The position numbers were made by a program, and so were the translations under genes. Positions 1-7,623 of a stretch of 32,633 bases of DNA are shown piece after piece. Position 1 is the stretch's first letter; each line of letters begins with the position of its first letter. The stretch is from positions 5,559 through 38,191 of the forward strand of contig DUCO01000008.1 in NCBI GenBank assembly GCA_012959765.1. Reading direction: 5' to 3'. This stretch comes from Dehalococcoidia bacterium (GTDB lineage: Bacteria; Chloroflexota; Dehalococcoidia; Lucifugimonadales; Lucifugimonadaceae). The notes beneath the pieces are model-generated. The model saw nothing but the letters and a program-made list of their open reading frames with translations, was not told where the DNA came from and made no database searches.

Positions 1-569
1 CCATGGCACTCGGAGCACCGATCATCTTCGTGAAAGAGTTTGCGCCCTGTTTCGATGCTCTCAGGTGAGATCGGCACCTGCACGCCATAGTCAATAACCT
101 GGCCGGTCTCTTCCTCCTCCAGGCCCGCCAGGGTCTTGAGAAAAGCAACCAGGTCGTTAATGTCCTGCTCGGTCAGTACATCGCCCCAACCAGGCATGGC
201 AGTACTGGGCATGCCATCGTGAATCATGCGCACCAGATCGCTATCGACCGGCGCAATCTCTTCGAAGGCGGTGGTTCTGATCTTGTACTGTGCCATCGTA
301 AAATCTCGAGGGGGCGGGTTGAGTCGCTCTGCCGCCGGACCCATACCATCACCCTCTTCACCGTGGCACAAGGTGCAACGTTGTACGTAGACCTCCTCGC
401 CCTTTTCAGCATCACCCGCCGGAAAGGCAGGCCTGGCCATGAATCCGAGCAACACCGTCAGAAAGATTACGATCAGCCGTAGATACTGCCGTAATACCGG
501 TAAGCCGCACTTATCCGCGCCCCGGCTGACCTCCTGAAAGGCCCCTACCTTGAACTTTGGCGTCGCCAT
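1..569 (-). CDS. Dihaem cytochrome c, N-terminal part (cut by window edge)
   Basis: The frame is open from an ATG at 567-569 to position 1, so at least 189 residues are coded and the 3' end lies outside. A hydrophobic segment at residues 32-47 (RLIVIFLTVLLGFMA) looks like a signal peptide or anchor. Two haem c sites are visible, CTLCH near residue 64 and CSECH at the very edge, each in a cytochrome c fold with a later Met (GMPSTAMPGWG). It resembles the first 200 residues of the 545-residue protein at 5986-7623 (shared RC-x-x-CHG, GDG-x-GPAA and PRDFT blocks), and it occupies the same place in the order of its module. By inference the missing part carries the same ethylbenzene-dehydrogenase-like domain. 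The start follows the stop of the preceding gene directly (570), which implies translational coupling. Its likely role is periplasmic electron transfer for the neighbouring bd-like oxidase. Confidence 0.85.
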   Translation of the reverse strand, partial: MATPKFKVGAFQEVSRGADKCGLPVLRQYLRLIVIFLTVLLGFMARPAFPAGDAEKGEEVYVQRCTLCHGEEGDGMGPAAERLNPPPRDFTMAQYKIRTTAFEEIAPVDSDLVRMIHDGMPSTAMPGWGDVLTEQDINDLVAFLKTLAGLEEEETGQVIDYGVQVPISPESIETGRKLFHEDDRCSECH

Positions 570-1358
570 CTACTCATGCCCCCAGGATCGCGGCTGGTGA
601 CCGGTGTAGTCATACAGATACAGGATCACTTGCCAGATCTGTTCTTCGCTGAGAAACTCCTGCCAGACTGGCATTGATGAAATCCAGGGTGTCGCCTCTT
701 TGGGCAGGCCTGGGCCGCCAGTCGCAATCCGCCAGAATAAAAATGACTCCTGTAGCTGGGCGATCGTGCCAATATCCTGAAAATTCAGCGGCACTGGATT
801 GAGGCCCTGAGCATATGGGCCTTTCCCGTCCAATTTATCGCCGTGGCAATACTGGCAATTGCGGATATACACTTCACCACCGGCAGCTACCAGTTCGCGG
901 AACTGCTCAGGATCGTCTTTTTCCAGATGCCGGTAAGGGTTCTCCAGACTCATCAAATCATAGCGTTTACCAAAAATCTTCGCCGAGGATGGGGGTGCAG
1001 GATGTATAGAACGCAGTTCCAGGGGTGCCTCATCACTAGGCTGCATCTGCAGAAAAACCGCAACCGCCGCCAAACCCGGTACCAGAAAAAAGACCACGTT
1101 TCGCATCAGTCGCCGGCCCGGCTCCTCAACCAGTGCTTGGATCGGGTCAACTAACTGCCGGGTGCTTTCTTCGGTTGCGGTGAACACCATCAACACCCCG
1201 GTCACCACAAAGAACATATACATCCCCATCAGACTTGCCGGGATAGGTTGACCCAAGAGCAAATCGAAGATCAGCCAGAACCCTGCATAGATACCGCCGA
1301 TCACCAGAACCAACTGCGCCAGGCGTGGGATTTTCGGCATTTTTTTGACTTTGTTCAC
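570..1358 (-). CDS. Membrane-anchored monohaem cytochrome c, module A
   Basis: The product has 262 residues. Three hydrophobic segments fill the N-terminal third (about residues 14-34, 41-60 and 86-103). A periplasmic domain follows with one haem site, CQYCH, near residue 169, and a conserved tail with GGPGLPKEATPW and SSMPVW, where the Met is a probable distal haem ligand. It is a paralogue of the 321-residue protein at 7623-8588, sharing the TM layout, the YPIQ/DPIQ stretch, the CHGD site and the C-terminal block. The ATG overlaps the stop of the preceding gene by four bases (ATGA). By family it is a cytochrome c subunit of an electron-transfer complex. From context I infer that it passes electrons to or from the CydA-like protein of the same module. 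Confidence 0.85.
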   Translation of the reverse strand: MNKVKKMPKIPRLAQLVLVIGGIYAGFWLIFDLLLGQPIPASLMGMYMFFVVTGVLMVFTATEESTRQLVDPIQALVEEPGRRLMRNVVFFLVPGLAAVAVFLQMQPSDEAPLELRSIHPAPPSSAKIFGKRYDLMSLENPYRHLEKDDPEQFRELVAAGGEVYIRNCQYCHGDKLDGKGPYAQGLNPVPLNFQDIGTIAQLQESFLFWRIATGGPGLPKEATPWISSMPVWQEFLSEEQIWQVILYLYDYTGHQPRSWGHE

Positions 1359-2173
1359 CTTAGCGATGCCAGGTATTGCACCAGCAGTTCGAGTTCACCA
1401 GCGTAGATTTCCCCCGCGTAGGTCGGGGGCATGATGGGCGGATAACCATCGGCTATTTCTGCTGCGGGATCCAGAATTGCCCGGCGCAGGTAAGCCAGAT
1501 CCCGGGTAGCCCCGATACGGCTGAGGTCCGGACCAAGTTCTCCTCCTTCTCCGGACATCTTGTGACAGGTAACACAGGAGAACTTCGTTATCACTTCATC
1601 GGCGCTCGCCAGTGCAACACGGGGTGCTGCATCGGGCGCATCGGAATCACTCACTTGCGTTTGAACATCGGTGGGGATCTCAACTGTAACCTCAACGCCA
1701 GCAAGGTCTTGCAGGTAGGCGATGACGGCACTGACCTCGACTTCTGACAGGCCAATACTCCCAGCCGTGACACTGGGCATCGGGCTGACCGCATCGCCGC
1801 TTCCTGCTTTGCCGAAGCCAGCGACGACGTAAGCTGATGGCTCAAGCAGAGACTCGGCCAGGTACTCCTGTGCATCAGTGGCCCTACCCTGATAACGAGT
1901 ATCGGACAATCGTTCTCCGGCGACAACGCCAGCCCGTTCCAACAACGGGGCACGTCCACCCACATCGTTATGACATAGGGTGCAGGTGCCCTTTCCGTTG
2001 AATAGTTTCTCCCCCAGGACAATGAACTGTTCCGGTGTCATCGCCCCCAAGTCCAACTTTTCTTCGACCGGAGGGGGTGCTGGCTTGATCTCCGGTATGC
2101 CGTAGTTGGAAAATCCAGCGAAGAACCCGATCATCAGTAAGCTGAATATCGTAACTTTGAGGAAATGCTTCAT
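1355..2173 (-). CDS. Dihaem cytochrome c, module A
   Basis: The product has 272 residues: one N-terminal hydrophobic segment (VTIFSLLMIGFFAGF, a signal or anchor) and two cytochrome c domains with CTLCH near residue 63 and CVTCH near residue 201. The second domain has the GxLGPDLSRIG signature followed by a MPP ligand region. It is paralogous to the 334-residue protein at 8585-9589: both have an N-terminal helix, a first CxxCH, the DYLxES or EYLAESLLEP stretch, and a second CxxCH with GPDLSRIG. It lacks the long insertion present near the C terminus of that paralogue. The ATG overlaps the stop of the CydA-like gene by four bases, so the two are probably made in equal amounts. It is likely a periplasmic, membrane-attached electron donor to the oxidase. 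Confidence 0.85.
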   Translation of the reverse strand: MKHFLKVTIFSLLMIGFFAGFSNYGIPEIKPAPPPVEEKLDLGAMTPEQFIVLGEKLFNGKGTCTLCHNDVGGRAPLLERAGVVAGERLSDTRYQGRATDAQEYLAESLLEPSAYVVAGFGKAGSGDAVSPMPSVTAGSIGLSEVEVSAVIAYLQDLAGVEVTVEIPTDVQTQVSDSDAPDAAPRVALASADEVITKFSCVTCHKMSGEGGELGPDLSRIGATRDLAYLRRAILDPAAEIADGYPPIMPPTYAGEIYAGELELLVQYLASLR

Positions 2174-4065
2174 CCGCCCTGGACTCCTTTCCAGTAACCC
2201 CGGGCATCAGTCCGCCGACTGCTGATCTGACTCAGCCAGAAAACAAATATCACCAGGACCATGAACAGAATAGTGCCAATTGAAACGATATTGGCGGCAT
2301 AACCCAGTGTCGGCGTGTAAGCATCCGGCGATGCATCGCGAAAGACATCAGTCACGTGCCAGTGCTGGCGAATCCCGGATCGGATGTATCCCATCAACCC
2401 CATCAGCCAGGTGAATGCCACGGCCAGCAGAAATAGAGCGTACTGAGCCCGATTGGGCACTCTGCCCCAATTCAGGGGCGCAACCTCGCGCGACCCGCGG
2501 TACATCAGCGAGTCCAGCGTAATGCTCACCACAATGATGATTAAAGTCGTCATCACCTGTGGAATCGAAGCCGCCACTTTGTACACGGTGTTGGTGAAGT
2601 ACCCGTGGTAGATCCCCAGAAACAGCAGGTTCGCTATACCGGTCGTATAGAGCGCCAACTGAGCCGCATTACCGGCATTGACCCAGGTTACCGTGGCGAT
2701 CCGGTTTGAGCGGCGGTAAAAAAGGAAACTGAGCGCCGTAAACAGAATCATGATATTCACGGCTGTGTTTTTCGCCGGCATGATTCCCAGGGGGCCTAGA
2801 TATTTGTGGTAAGGCCCACCGAGCGCCTTCAGTTCCTCGTTGGTTAATACCAGAGTGTGCGGAGTGAACCAGACCAGAAAGCTTCCGATAATCGCGATCG
2901 CCAGATACTTGATGTAGCCGTTGTAGCGGGCCGCTCCATCACTGCGGCCCATGCCGCACCAGAGGTAATAATTAGCAGACAAAAACAGGGTGCCGATCAA
3001 CACAGCCTGGATAATAAACAGCCAGGCAAAAATGCCACCCATCAAGGTGATGCCCATCTGCTGACTATAAGCATAGATCTCTGCCGCAAGATAATAACCC
3101 GCGAACGGTAGCGGCAGCAGTGCCAGGATGGCGATAAAGTTGGCGTTGTATCCCATCCAGTCGTAGTGCGCCCGTTCCTCCGGGCGCCCCGCGCTGAGAA
3201 AACGAAAAGCGGCATAGGCGCCAACAATGGATCCGCCATAGGCAATGTTGGCAATGAACCGGTGCAGATTGATCGGATTCCACAGATAGTTATGCATCGC
3301 GACCCAGGTGTCTCCAGAAAACACGCCGGCTGGATCAATGCCAGCGGGACTCATCATGAAGGTTACCCAGCCATTAGCCAGAAACATCAAGGTGGTGCCG
3401 ACCGCATTCAGTACTAACCCGATACTAAGGTGCAGCCACTTGCGGAACCCACCCTGCAACCAATGCCAGCCGTAGTAATACAAATACAGAGCCGCGCTCT
3501 CAGCGAAAAACGCCAACGCGTAATAAAACATACTCTCGCCAAAAACCTCACTGAGATAGGAAAACAGGTGCGGGTAAAACACGATCAGGCTGAACAGCAA
3601 CAGGCCGCCCAAGATCGCAGTTAACGAGTACGCAGTAATACTGATCTTGATGAATTCGTATGCCATATCGTCGTAACGCTGATCTCGCGTTTTCATCCCG
3701 ATAGCCTCGATGATGAAAACAAAGATCGGCACTGCAAGTACAAAAGCGGCAAACCACAGGTGCAATTGGGCGACCAACCAGACCGTAACCCGGCTGTTGA
3801 CCCCCGGCACCGTCGGATAGTCGGTCGCGGTCAGGTCCGGTGCGCTAATACCCGATGGGACGGTGTCCGCTGCCCCCTGCACTGCTCCAGGCGCGGCATC
3901 AACCGCAGCTGCCGGCAGGTCAGTTGACCCCCCGAGTACCATAGCGAACGCGAGGACCATGAAGCCAAGCAGGCTTCGAACAGAACTCGAGCCAAAGGGA
4001 TTCTTCGCGTTGCAATAAAGCATATGGCCGTTGATCATTCTTTTTGAGTCACCCACGCCTTTCAT
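2170..4065 (-). CDS. CydA-like cytochrome bd-type oxidase subunit, module A
   Basis: The product has 631 residues from the chosen ATG at 4063-4065. The frame extends further upstream, but this start overlaps the stop of the small gene at 4062-4178 as ATGA. The N terminus carries a hydrophobic leader, then many membrane helices. CydA-like marks are AQLHLW (H about 102, in the place of the haem b595 His), an E in AESAALYLYYYGW, NGWVTFMMSPAG (equivalent to the WMQNPVG region) and HRFIANIAYGG with a candidate haem b558 His. There is no cydB next door. The genes alongside encode c-type cytochromes, so reduced cytochrome c rather than quinol may be the donor. Related bd-like proteins with cytochrome c neighbours are known from nitrite-oxidising Nitrospira. 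Oxygen is the expected acceptor by family, but this has not been shown for this branch. It is paralogous to 9594-11759. Confidence 0.85.
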   Translation of the reverse strand: MKGVGDSKRMINGHMLYCNAKNPFGSSSVRSLLGFMVLAFAMVLGGSTDLPAAAVDAAPGAVQGAADTVPSGISAPDLTATDYPTVPGVNSRVTVWLVAQLHLWFAAFVLAVPIFVFIIEAIGMKTRDQRYDDMAYEFIKISITAYSLTAILGGLLLFSLIVFYPHLFSYLSEVFGESMFYYALAFFAESAALYLYYYGWHWLQGGFRKWLHLSIGLVLNAVGTTLMFLANGWVTFMMSPAGIDPAGVFSGDTWVAMHNYLWNPINLHRFIANIAYGGSIVGAYAAFRFLSAGRPEERAHYDWMGYNANFIAILALLPLPFAGYYLAAEIYAYSQQMGITLMGGIFAWLFIIQAVLIGTLFLSANYYLWCGMGRSDGAARYNGYIKYLAIAIIGSFLVWFTPHTLVLTNEELKALGGPYHKYLGPLGIMPAKNTAVNIMILFTALSFLFYRRSNRIATVTWVNAGNAAQLALYTTGIANLLFLGIYHGYFTNTVYKVAASIPQVMTTLIIIVVSITLDSLMYRGSREVAPLNWGRVPNRAQYALFLLAVAFTWLMGLMGYIRSGIRQHWHVTDVFRDASPDAYTPTLGYAANIVSIGTILFMVLVIFVFWLSQISSRRTDARGYWKGVQGG

Positions 4066-4178
4066 GGCTGAAAGAAAAGGGTCAATCCGTTTAACTTCAT
4101 GACCGCAAGATCGAGACCTAGAAACGCCAGCGCGCAGGTTACCAACGTAAGGACAAACCATAGTGGTGCACTATTCAT
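4062..4178 (-). CDS. Small single-helix membrane protein, possibly CydX-like
   Basis: This is a 38-residue reading frame. A good ribosome site (GGAGAAG) lies 4 bases before the ATG at 4176-4178, and the TGA overlaps the ATG of the CydA-like gene (ATGA). The product starts MNSAPLWFVLTLV and is mostly one hydrophobic helix (about residues 6-26) with a short polar tail. Size, position directly before a CydA-like gene and the W-F-near-N-terminus pattern recall CydX, the roughly 37-residue third subunit of classical bd oxidase. I see no firm sequence identity to CydX, so the assignment is inference from size and context. The paralogous module B has no equivalent at this place. Confidence 0.6.
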   Translation of the reverse strand: MNSAPLWFVLTLVTCALAFLGLDLAVMKLNGLTLFFQP

Positions 4179-4248
4179 TTTCTTCTCCGGGGCTCGCCCG
4201 TTGAGTTCCCGACACCCGTAATTGCCATGTGCGCAGCCACTGTTTCAT
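4171..4248 (-). CDS. Possible 25-residue basic peptide
   Basis: The frame begins with an ATG that overlaps the stop of the cytochrome c5-like gene (ATGA at 4245-4248) and ends eight bases into the 38-residue gene. The product starts MKQWLRTWQLRV and is polar and basic. The overlap at both ends fits a chain of coupled starts, and without it the roughly 65 bases here would be empty. There is no recognisable domain and no separate ribosome site, so it may only be a spacer that happens to be open. Confidence 0.25.
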   Translation of the reverse strand: MKQWLRTWQLRVSGTQRASPGEENE

Positions 4249-4739
4249 TGCAGTGCCGCCAGCATGTAATCGACCGCGGAACGAACTTCAGCCTCGTTCA
4301 GGGCAGCGTTGCCGCCTCGAGGTGGCATAACCCCGATCGCACCCTGGAAGCCGTTAATCGCATTGCCATAGAGTGCTTCGACCCCGGCTGCAGCCCGATC
4401 CCGCCACAACTCCTGGTCGCCCAGTTGCGGGGCACCGGCAATGCCCGTGGCGTGGCACACCGCGCAAGCACTCTGGTAAACAGCTTCACCCCCCACGATC
4501 ACATTGGCGACGCCGACTCCGGGCCCTGCTTTGGTGACCAGCATCTTGCCGACCGGCGCCAATTGCTCGCGCAGGGTTTCCACCTGCAGAGCCTGATCTT
4601 CAGGCGCTGCCGACGGGCTACTAAGGAACCACCAGAAAAACGCAAGCACAGTGATCGCAACCGTGATAAACACGGCAGGTCCGGCCCAGCAGGTGATCGG
4701 TAGCCGGCCCAAGCTGGTTGCGGGTGGTGAGTCTGCCAC
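4245..4739 (-). CDS. Membrane-anchored cytochrome c5-type protein
   Basis: The product has 164 residues: an N-terminal membrane helix (about 20-42, rich in F, W, V) and a C-terminal class I cytochrome c domain. The haem site CAVCH lies near residue 92. It is followed by ATGIAGAPQLGD and by MPPRGGNAALNEAEVRSAVDYM, the hallmark sequence of the cytochrome c5 family, with the Met as sixth ligand. A linker of about 45 residues separates helix and domain. It probably faces the periplasm as a tethered electron shuttle inside the oxidase operon. Nothing comparable exists in module B. Confidence 0.85.
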   Translation of the reverse strand: MADSPPATSLGRLPITCWAGPAVFITVAITVLAFFWWFLSSPSAAPEDQALQVETLREQLAPVGKMLVTKAGPGVGVANVIVGGEAVYQSACAVCHATGIAGAPQLGDQELWRDRAAAGVEALYGNAINGFQGAIGVMPPRGGNAALNEAEVRSAVDYMLAALQ

Positions 4740-4764
4740 TGCCGTATCCGTTTGCAGGCTCCGA

Positions 4765-4866
4765 TTACAGGACGAAAAAATAGAGAATCAATACAATCAC
4801 TACCAGGTTAATGCCCATGCCAGAAAGGATCACACCGTTCGCCAGACGCTTTTTCCAAAGCTTCAT
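4765..4866 (-). CDS. 33-residue single-helix membrane protein
   Basis: This short frame begins with ATG at 4864-4866 and ends with TAA at 4765-4767. The product is MKLWKKRLANGVILSGMGIN followed by a strongly hydrophobic tail (LVVIVLILYFFVL). The pattern is a basic N terminus then one helix to the very end, which fits a small inner-membrane subunit with its N terminus inside. It fills the gap between two cytochrome genes, 18 bases after one stop and 25 before the next start. I see no strong ribosome site. By size and context it could be a small structural subunit of the oxidase or cytochrome complex, but no family is recognised. Confidence 0.6.
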   Translation of the reverse strand: MKLWKKRLANGVILSGMGINLVVIVLILYFFVL

Positions 4867-4884
4867 CGTATTGAGACCGTCGGG

Positions 4885-5253
4885 CTAACCTGTCTTGCCG
4901 GTACAGTTACATAACTGGCGCAGGTATCCCACCAGGGCTTCAATCTCGGCGTCCGTCAGGGTTTTACCCCACGGTGGCATCATCGGTGACTTGTCTGCGA
5001 TCGGCCCACCATCGATGATGACATTGCGAATATCTGCGTCGGAGATCTTCTCCATCTCGGCCGTCTCCGTGAAGTTTCTGGGATCAACCGGAAAATCCCC
5101 GGTAACGTTAGGGCCATCACCCTCACCCTCGGTGCCATGGCACTGCGCACAATAGAACCCGAATAACGCTTTACCATCCGCTGCCTGTGCAGCCCCAGTG
5201 AAGACAGGGCCCAGGGCCACTATCAGTAGAGCCATCAGAAATAGTCTGCTCAT
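4885..5253 (-). CDS. Small periplasmic monohaem cytochrome c
   Basis: The product has 122 residues from the ATG at 5251-5253. I prefer this start because GGAG sits seven bases before it. A second ATG six bases upstream is too close to the site, and a longer frame would need a TTG. A clear signal peptide (MSRLFLMALLIVALGPVFTG, cut near AQA) precedes one cytochrome c domain with CAQCH near residue 35, GEGDGPNV, DPRNFTETAEM and a MMPPWGKTLT segment that supplies the Met ligand. The tail ends with two Cys (LCNCTG), unusual for a soluble cytochrome and perhaps a disulphide. It is likely a soluble periplasmic carrier for this operon. Confidence 0.85.
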   Translation of the reverse strand: MSRLFLMALLIVALGPVFTGAAQAADGKALFGFYCAQCHGTEGEGDGPNVTGDFPVDPRNFTETAEMEKISDADIRNVIIDGGPIADKSPMMPPWGKTLTDAEIEALVGYLRQLCNCTGKTG

Positions 5254-5274
5254 GTTCATTCTCCGCGTAATCAA

Positions 5275-5937
5275 TTACTTGAACGTCGCGACGTGCGCCG
5301 CCACGTTCTTCATATCCTTATCACTCAGGACTCCGACGAACACCGGCATCATCTTGACCGGTTTGAATACCTTCGGCTCGCGAAGGTAGGCCAATATCCA
5401 GTCCGGGTTAAGCCTTTCCCCGGCACCGATGAGTGAAGGGCCGGATAACCCGCCGGAGAATTTTTTCTTGGTGGGGAACTGGTGACAACCACTACACGGC
5501 ATCTTTTTAATAAAGATTAACTTGCCCTTCAGGTTCTTCTTTTTCACCTTCACTGCACCGTCCACAACCATGTCAGATCTAAGACTCATAAGATAGTCGG
5601 CCACCGGACCGGCCTGGTCGGCGCTCAATACCGCGTGCCCACCCGGGTTAGGCTCCATGACCGAGTTAAATTTCATTGGTCGGATTGGCTGTGGATCTGC
5701 CAACCAGGTCTCGAGCCACGGTCGCTGAAACTTACTGCCGGCATACCACAGTTCGGGGCCTTTCTTGGCAAGCTGATCCGCAATAGTTTTCTCAGTAGCA
5801 GGCCCTTGCGTGTAGTGACACGACTGGCAGCCGCTGGATTCAAACGCCGCCTGACCCGCCGCAGCGTCGGCCCGTGCGAGGGAACTGGTCATCACCAACA
5901 GTATCAGCGCGGGGAATACACTTGCTCCTGTTTTCAT
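5275..5937 (-). CDS. Periplasmic dihaem cytochrome c
   Basis: The product has 220 residues from ATG 5935-5937, which has AGAGGA eight bases before it and begins a clean signal peptide (MKTGASVFPALILLVMTSSL, cut after ARA). An in-frame ATG ten codons upstream at 5967 is also possible. Two haem sites are present: CQSCH near residue 37 in the first domain and CSGCH near residue 148 in the second. Each is followed by a MKF/MEPNP or MMPVF segment that could give the Met ligand. The LEGC-like WLETWLADPQPIRPMKFN block resembles cytochrome c domains of multidomain oxidases. It lies 48 bases after the EB_dh-type gene and before the small cytochromes, in the section that links modules B and A. Confidence 0.85.
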   Translation of the reverse strand: MKTGASVFPALILLVMTSSLARADAAAGQAAFESSGCQSCHYTQGPATEKTIADQLAKKGPELWYAGSKFQRPWLETWLADPQPIRPMKFNSVMEPNPGGHAVLSADQAGPVADYLMSLRSDMVVDGAVKVKKKNLKGKLIFIKKMPCSGCHQFPTKKKFSGGLSGPSLIGAGERLNPDWILAYLREPKVFKPVKMMPVFVGVLSDKDMKNVAAHVATFK

Positions 5938-5985
5938 CCTAACTGTCCTCTTGCTATTTGGAATCATTTCCCTTCTTCTTACTCC

Positions 5986-7623
5986 TTACACCATCGCTGC
6001 CACACGCCGGCGTTCTTTGCGAACCAGCCATACGCCGAGCGCACCGCTGACGACAATTGCCAGCAGGGTGTAGAGGTAGATCTTTATCGGTACCGGCGCT
6101 TCCAGAATGACGCTATGCCAGGTAGAAAGGCTCATAATGAGGCCGTGCTCGCCGTTGGAACCATCCCAGGCATTCAGGGCAAGGGGAATAAACCGGCCCT
6201 TGACGAACTGGATATCATTGCGATCGTCGGTCAGGAGGGGGCGGCGCATAATCACACTCCAGCGACCCTGGTTCCAACTCGCTACCGCATCGACCTGCTG
6301 GTTCTCGCCGGGTTGCACCTTGGAAGGTTGTTTCCAGCCCCGCGCGTTACTTTCCTGCACTGCCTGCCCCGAATTCTCTACCCCGTCCGAGCGCCATTGC
6401 CACAGATGGACGGGATTTGAGGAGTCACCGCGAAAGAAATGGGGCTTCTTGGTTCCCTCTGGCAGCTTCACCGGGAACTGCAATGCTATCGCGTCTCTGA
6501 AAGTCTCCAGTTGCCGTGGCACAACATCGTTGGCGGCAACATAAGAATTGAAAGCGCCCATACGTGAGATTTCTTGTGGATCGAATTCGATTCCACTTTG
6601 GTGAAGCTCATCTTTAAACGGGTCGTCCCATTCAATCAGAAAGGCGATTTCCTCAAGGTTATACAACGCGCGAACGGTGACCAGTTCGATGCTTGGGTTC
6701 TGCCATCGTGGCGCTGCGACGACCTGCCCGGTCAAGCGGACGTCCATCGGCTCAGCGGCGAGCCAGTTTGCCTCCCCGGGGTCCTGAGAAATCTCCCCTT
6801 CGATCTCCAATGCCCTGAGCACTTGATGGTTCGTCAGTTGATGTTGAAGTGACTTGATGAAATTAGCCAGGGCCCAGCGTTCTTGCTCGGTCAGCGCGTC
6901 AGCAAACGAGGGCATTGGGGTACCGTTTATGCCGGTCGAGAAACGCATGTAAATATCCTCCGCCTCGCTGCCCGCCTTGATCTTCCACGGGTGGGTCACG
7001 TTACGGATACGGATTGGGAAGCCCCAGTCATCGGTTCGATCGAAGGATTTCTGACCGTCGCCGCGGCCCAGTTTGCCGTGGCATTCCCAGCACTTCGCGT
7101 GCTCAAACACCTCATTACCCTTGGCTACCAGTGCTTCACTGTATGCCGGGCGCTCGGATGGCAGTGTCACTACCAGGTCATTCTTGACCGGATCAAGTTC
7201 GGGGTCATCAAATTCGATAGCGAAGGTCTTGATGTAATCGATCACGGCCCAACGTTCATTTTCGCTCAGCCCGTTTTTAATTAAGTCGCTGTCAAACGCC
7301 TGCATGGCGGTACCCGACAGGCCCCGGCTGACCGTTCGGAACAGATCCTCATCGCGCGGCAGTTCGCCACTTTGTGTGGTTCGGAACTTGAAGGTGCCAA
7401 GAGTGAAATCCCGTGGCCGGGGGTCCAGAAAATCTGCGGCCGGGCCATTTCCATCCCCGAGCAAGCCGTGGCAGAAACTGCAGCGGCGTAAATAAATCTC
7501 TGCCCCTTGGTGAAGACTGGCATCGGTCGCCTCTGGCCTGGGTCCACTTGGCGCCGATGCCCCCACCGCAACCCCCCAGTTCAAGATCAATAGGGTGAAG
7601 ATTGTGGCCACGCGGCATTTCAT
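5986..7623 (-). CDS. Dihaem cytochrome c fused to ethylbenzene-dehydrogenase-like haem domain
   Basis: The product has 545 residues. The start at 7621-7623 overlaps the preceding TGA by one base (TGATG) and opens a signal peptide (MKCRVATIFTLLIL...). The longer frame upstream is out of step with the preceding gene and is rejected. Two cytochrome c domains follow (CSFCH near residue 49, CWECH near residue 180). From about residue 285 comes a beta-rich domain with VRLTGQVVAAPRWQNPS, IAFLIEWDDP and PVHLWQWRSD, typical of the EB_dh family (the haem b gamma subunit of ethylbenzene dehydrogenase, chlorate reductase and nitrite oxidoreductase). A C-terminal helix (LYTLLAIVVSGALGVWLV) anchors it. It is therefore probably a periplasm-facing, tri-haem electron conduit. 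The usual partner of EB_dh subunits is a molybdoenzyme. Here the nearest one is the Idr/Aio-type protein of the next operon. Confidence 0.85.
   Translation of the reverse strand: MKCRVATIFTLLILNWGVAVGASAPSGPRPEATDASLHQGAEIYLRRCSFCHGLLGDGNGPAADFLDPRPRDFTLGTFKFRTTQSGELPRDEDLFRTVSRGLSGTAMQAFDSDLIKNGLSENERWAVIDYIKTFAIEFDDPELDPVKNDLVVTLPSERPAYSEALVAKGNEVFEHAKCWECHGKLGRGDGQKSFDRTDDWGFPIRIRNVTHPWKIKAGSEAEDIYMRFSTGINGTPMPSFADALTEQERWALANFIKSLQHQLTNHQVLRALEIEGEISQDPGEANWLAAEPMDVRLTGQVVAAPRWQNPSIELVTVRALYNLEEIAFLIEWDDPFKDELHQSGIEFDPQEISRMGAFNSYVAANDVVPRQLETFRDAIALQFPVKLPEGTKKPHFFRGDSSNPVHLWQWRSDGVENSGQAVQESNARGWKQPSKVQPGENQQVDAVASWNQGRWSVIMRRPLLTDDRNDIQFVKGRFIPLALNAWDGSNGEHGLIMSLSTWHSVILEAPVPIKIYLYTLLAIVVSGALGVWLVRKERRRVAAMV

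Noticed and set aside
5635-6420. Plus-strand open frame of 261 codons
   Set aside because: It spans the opposite strand of two cytochrome genes and their junction, and its composition is shadow-like.
6515-6532. TGGCAC on the plus strand as another sigma-54 promoter
   Set aside because: The -12 element at the needed distance is missing, the site is inside a gene and no plus-strand gene follows.
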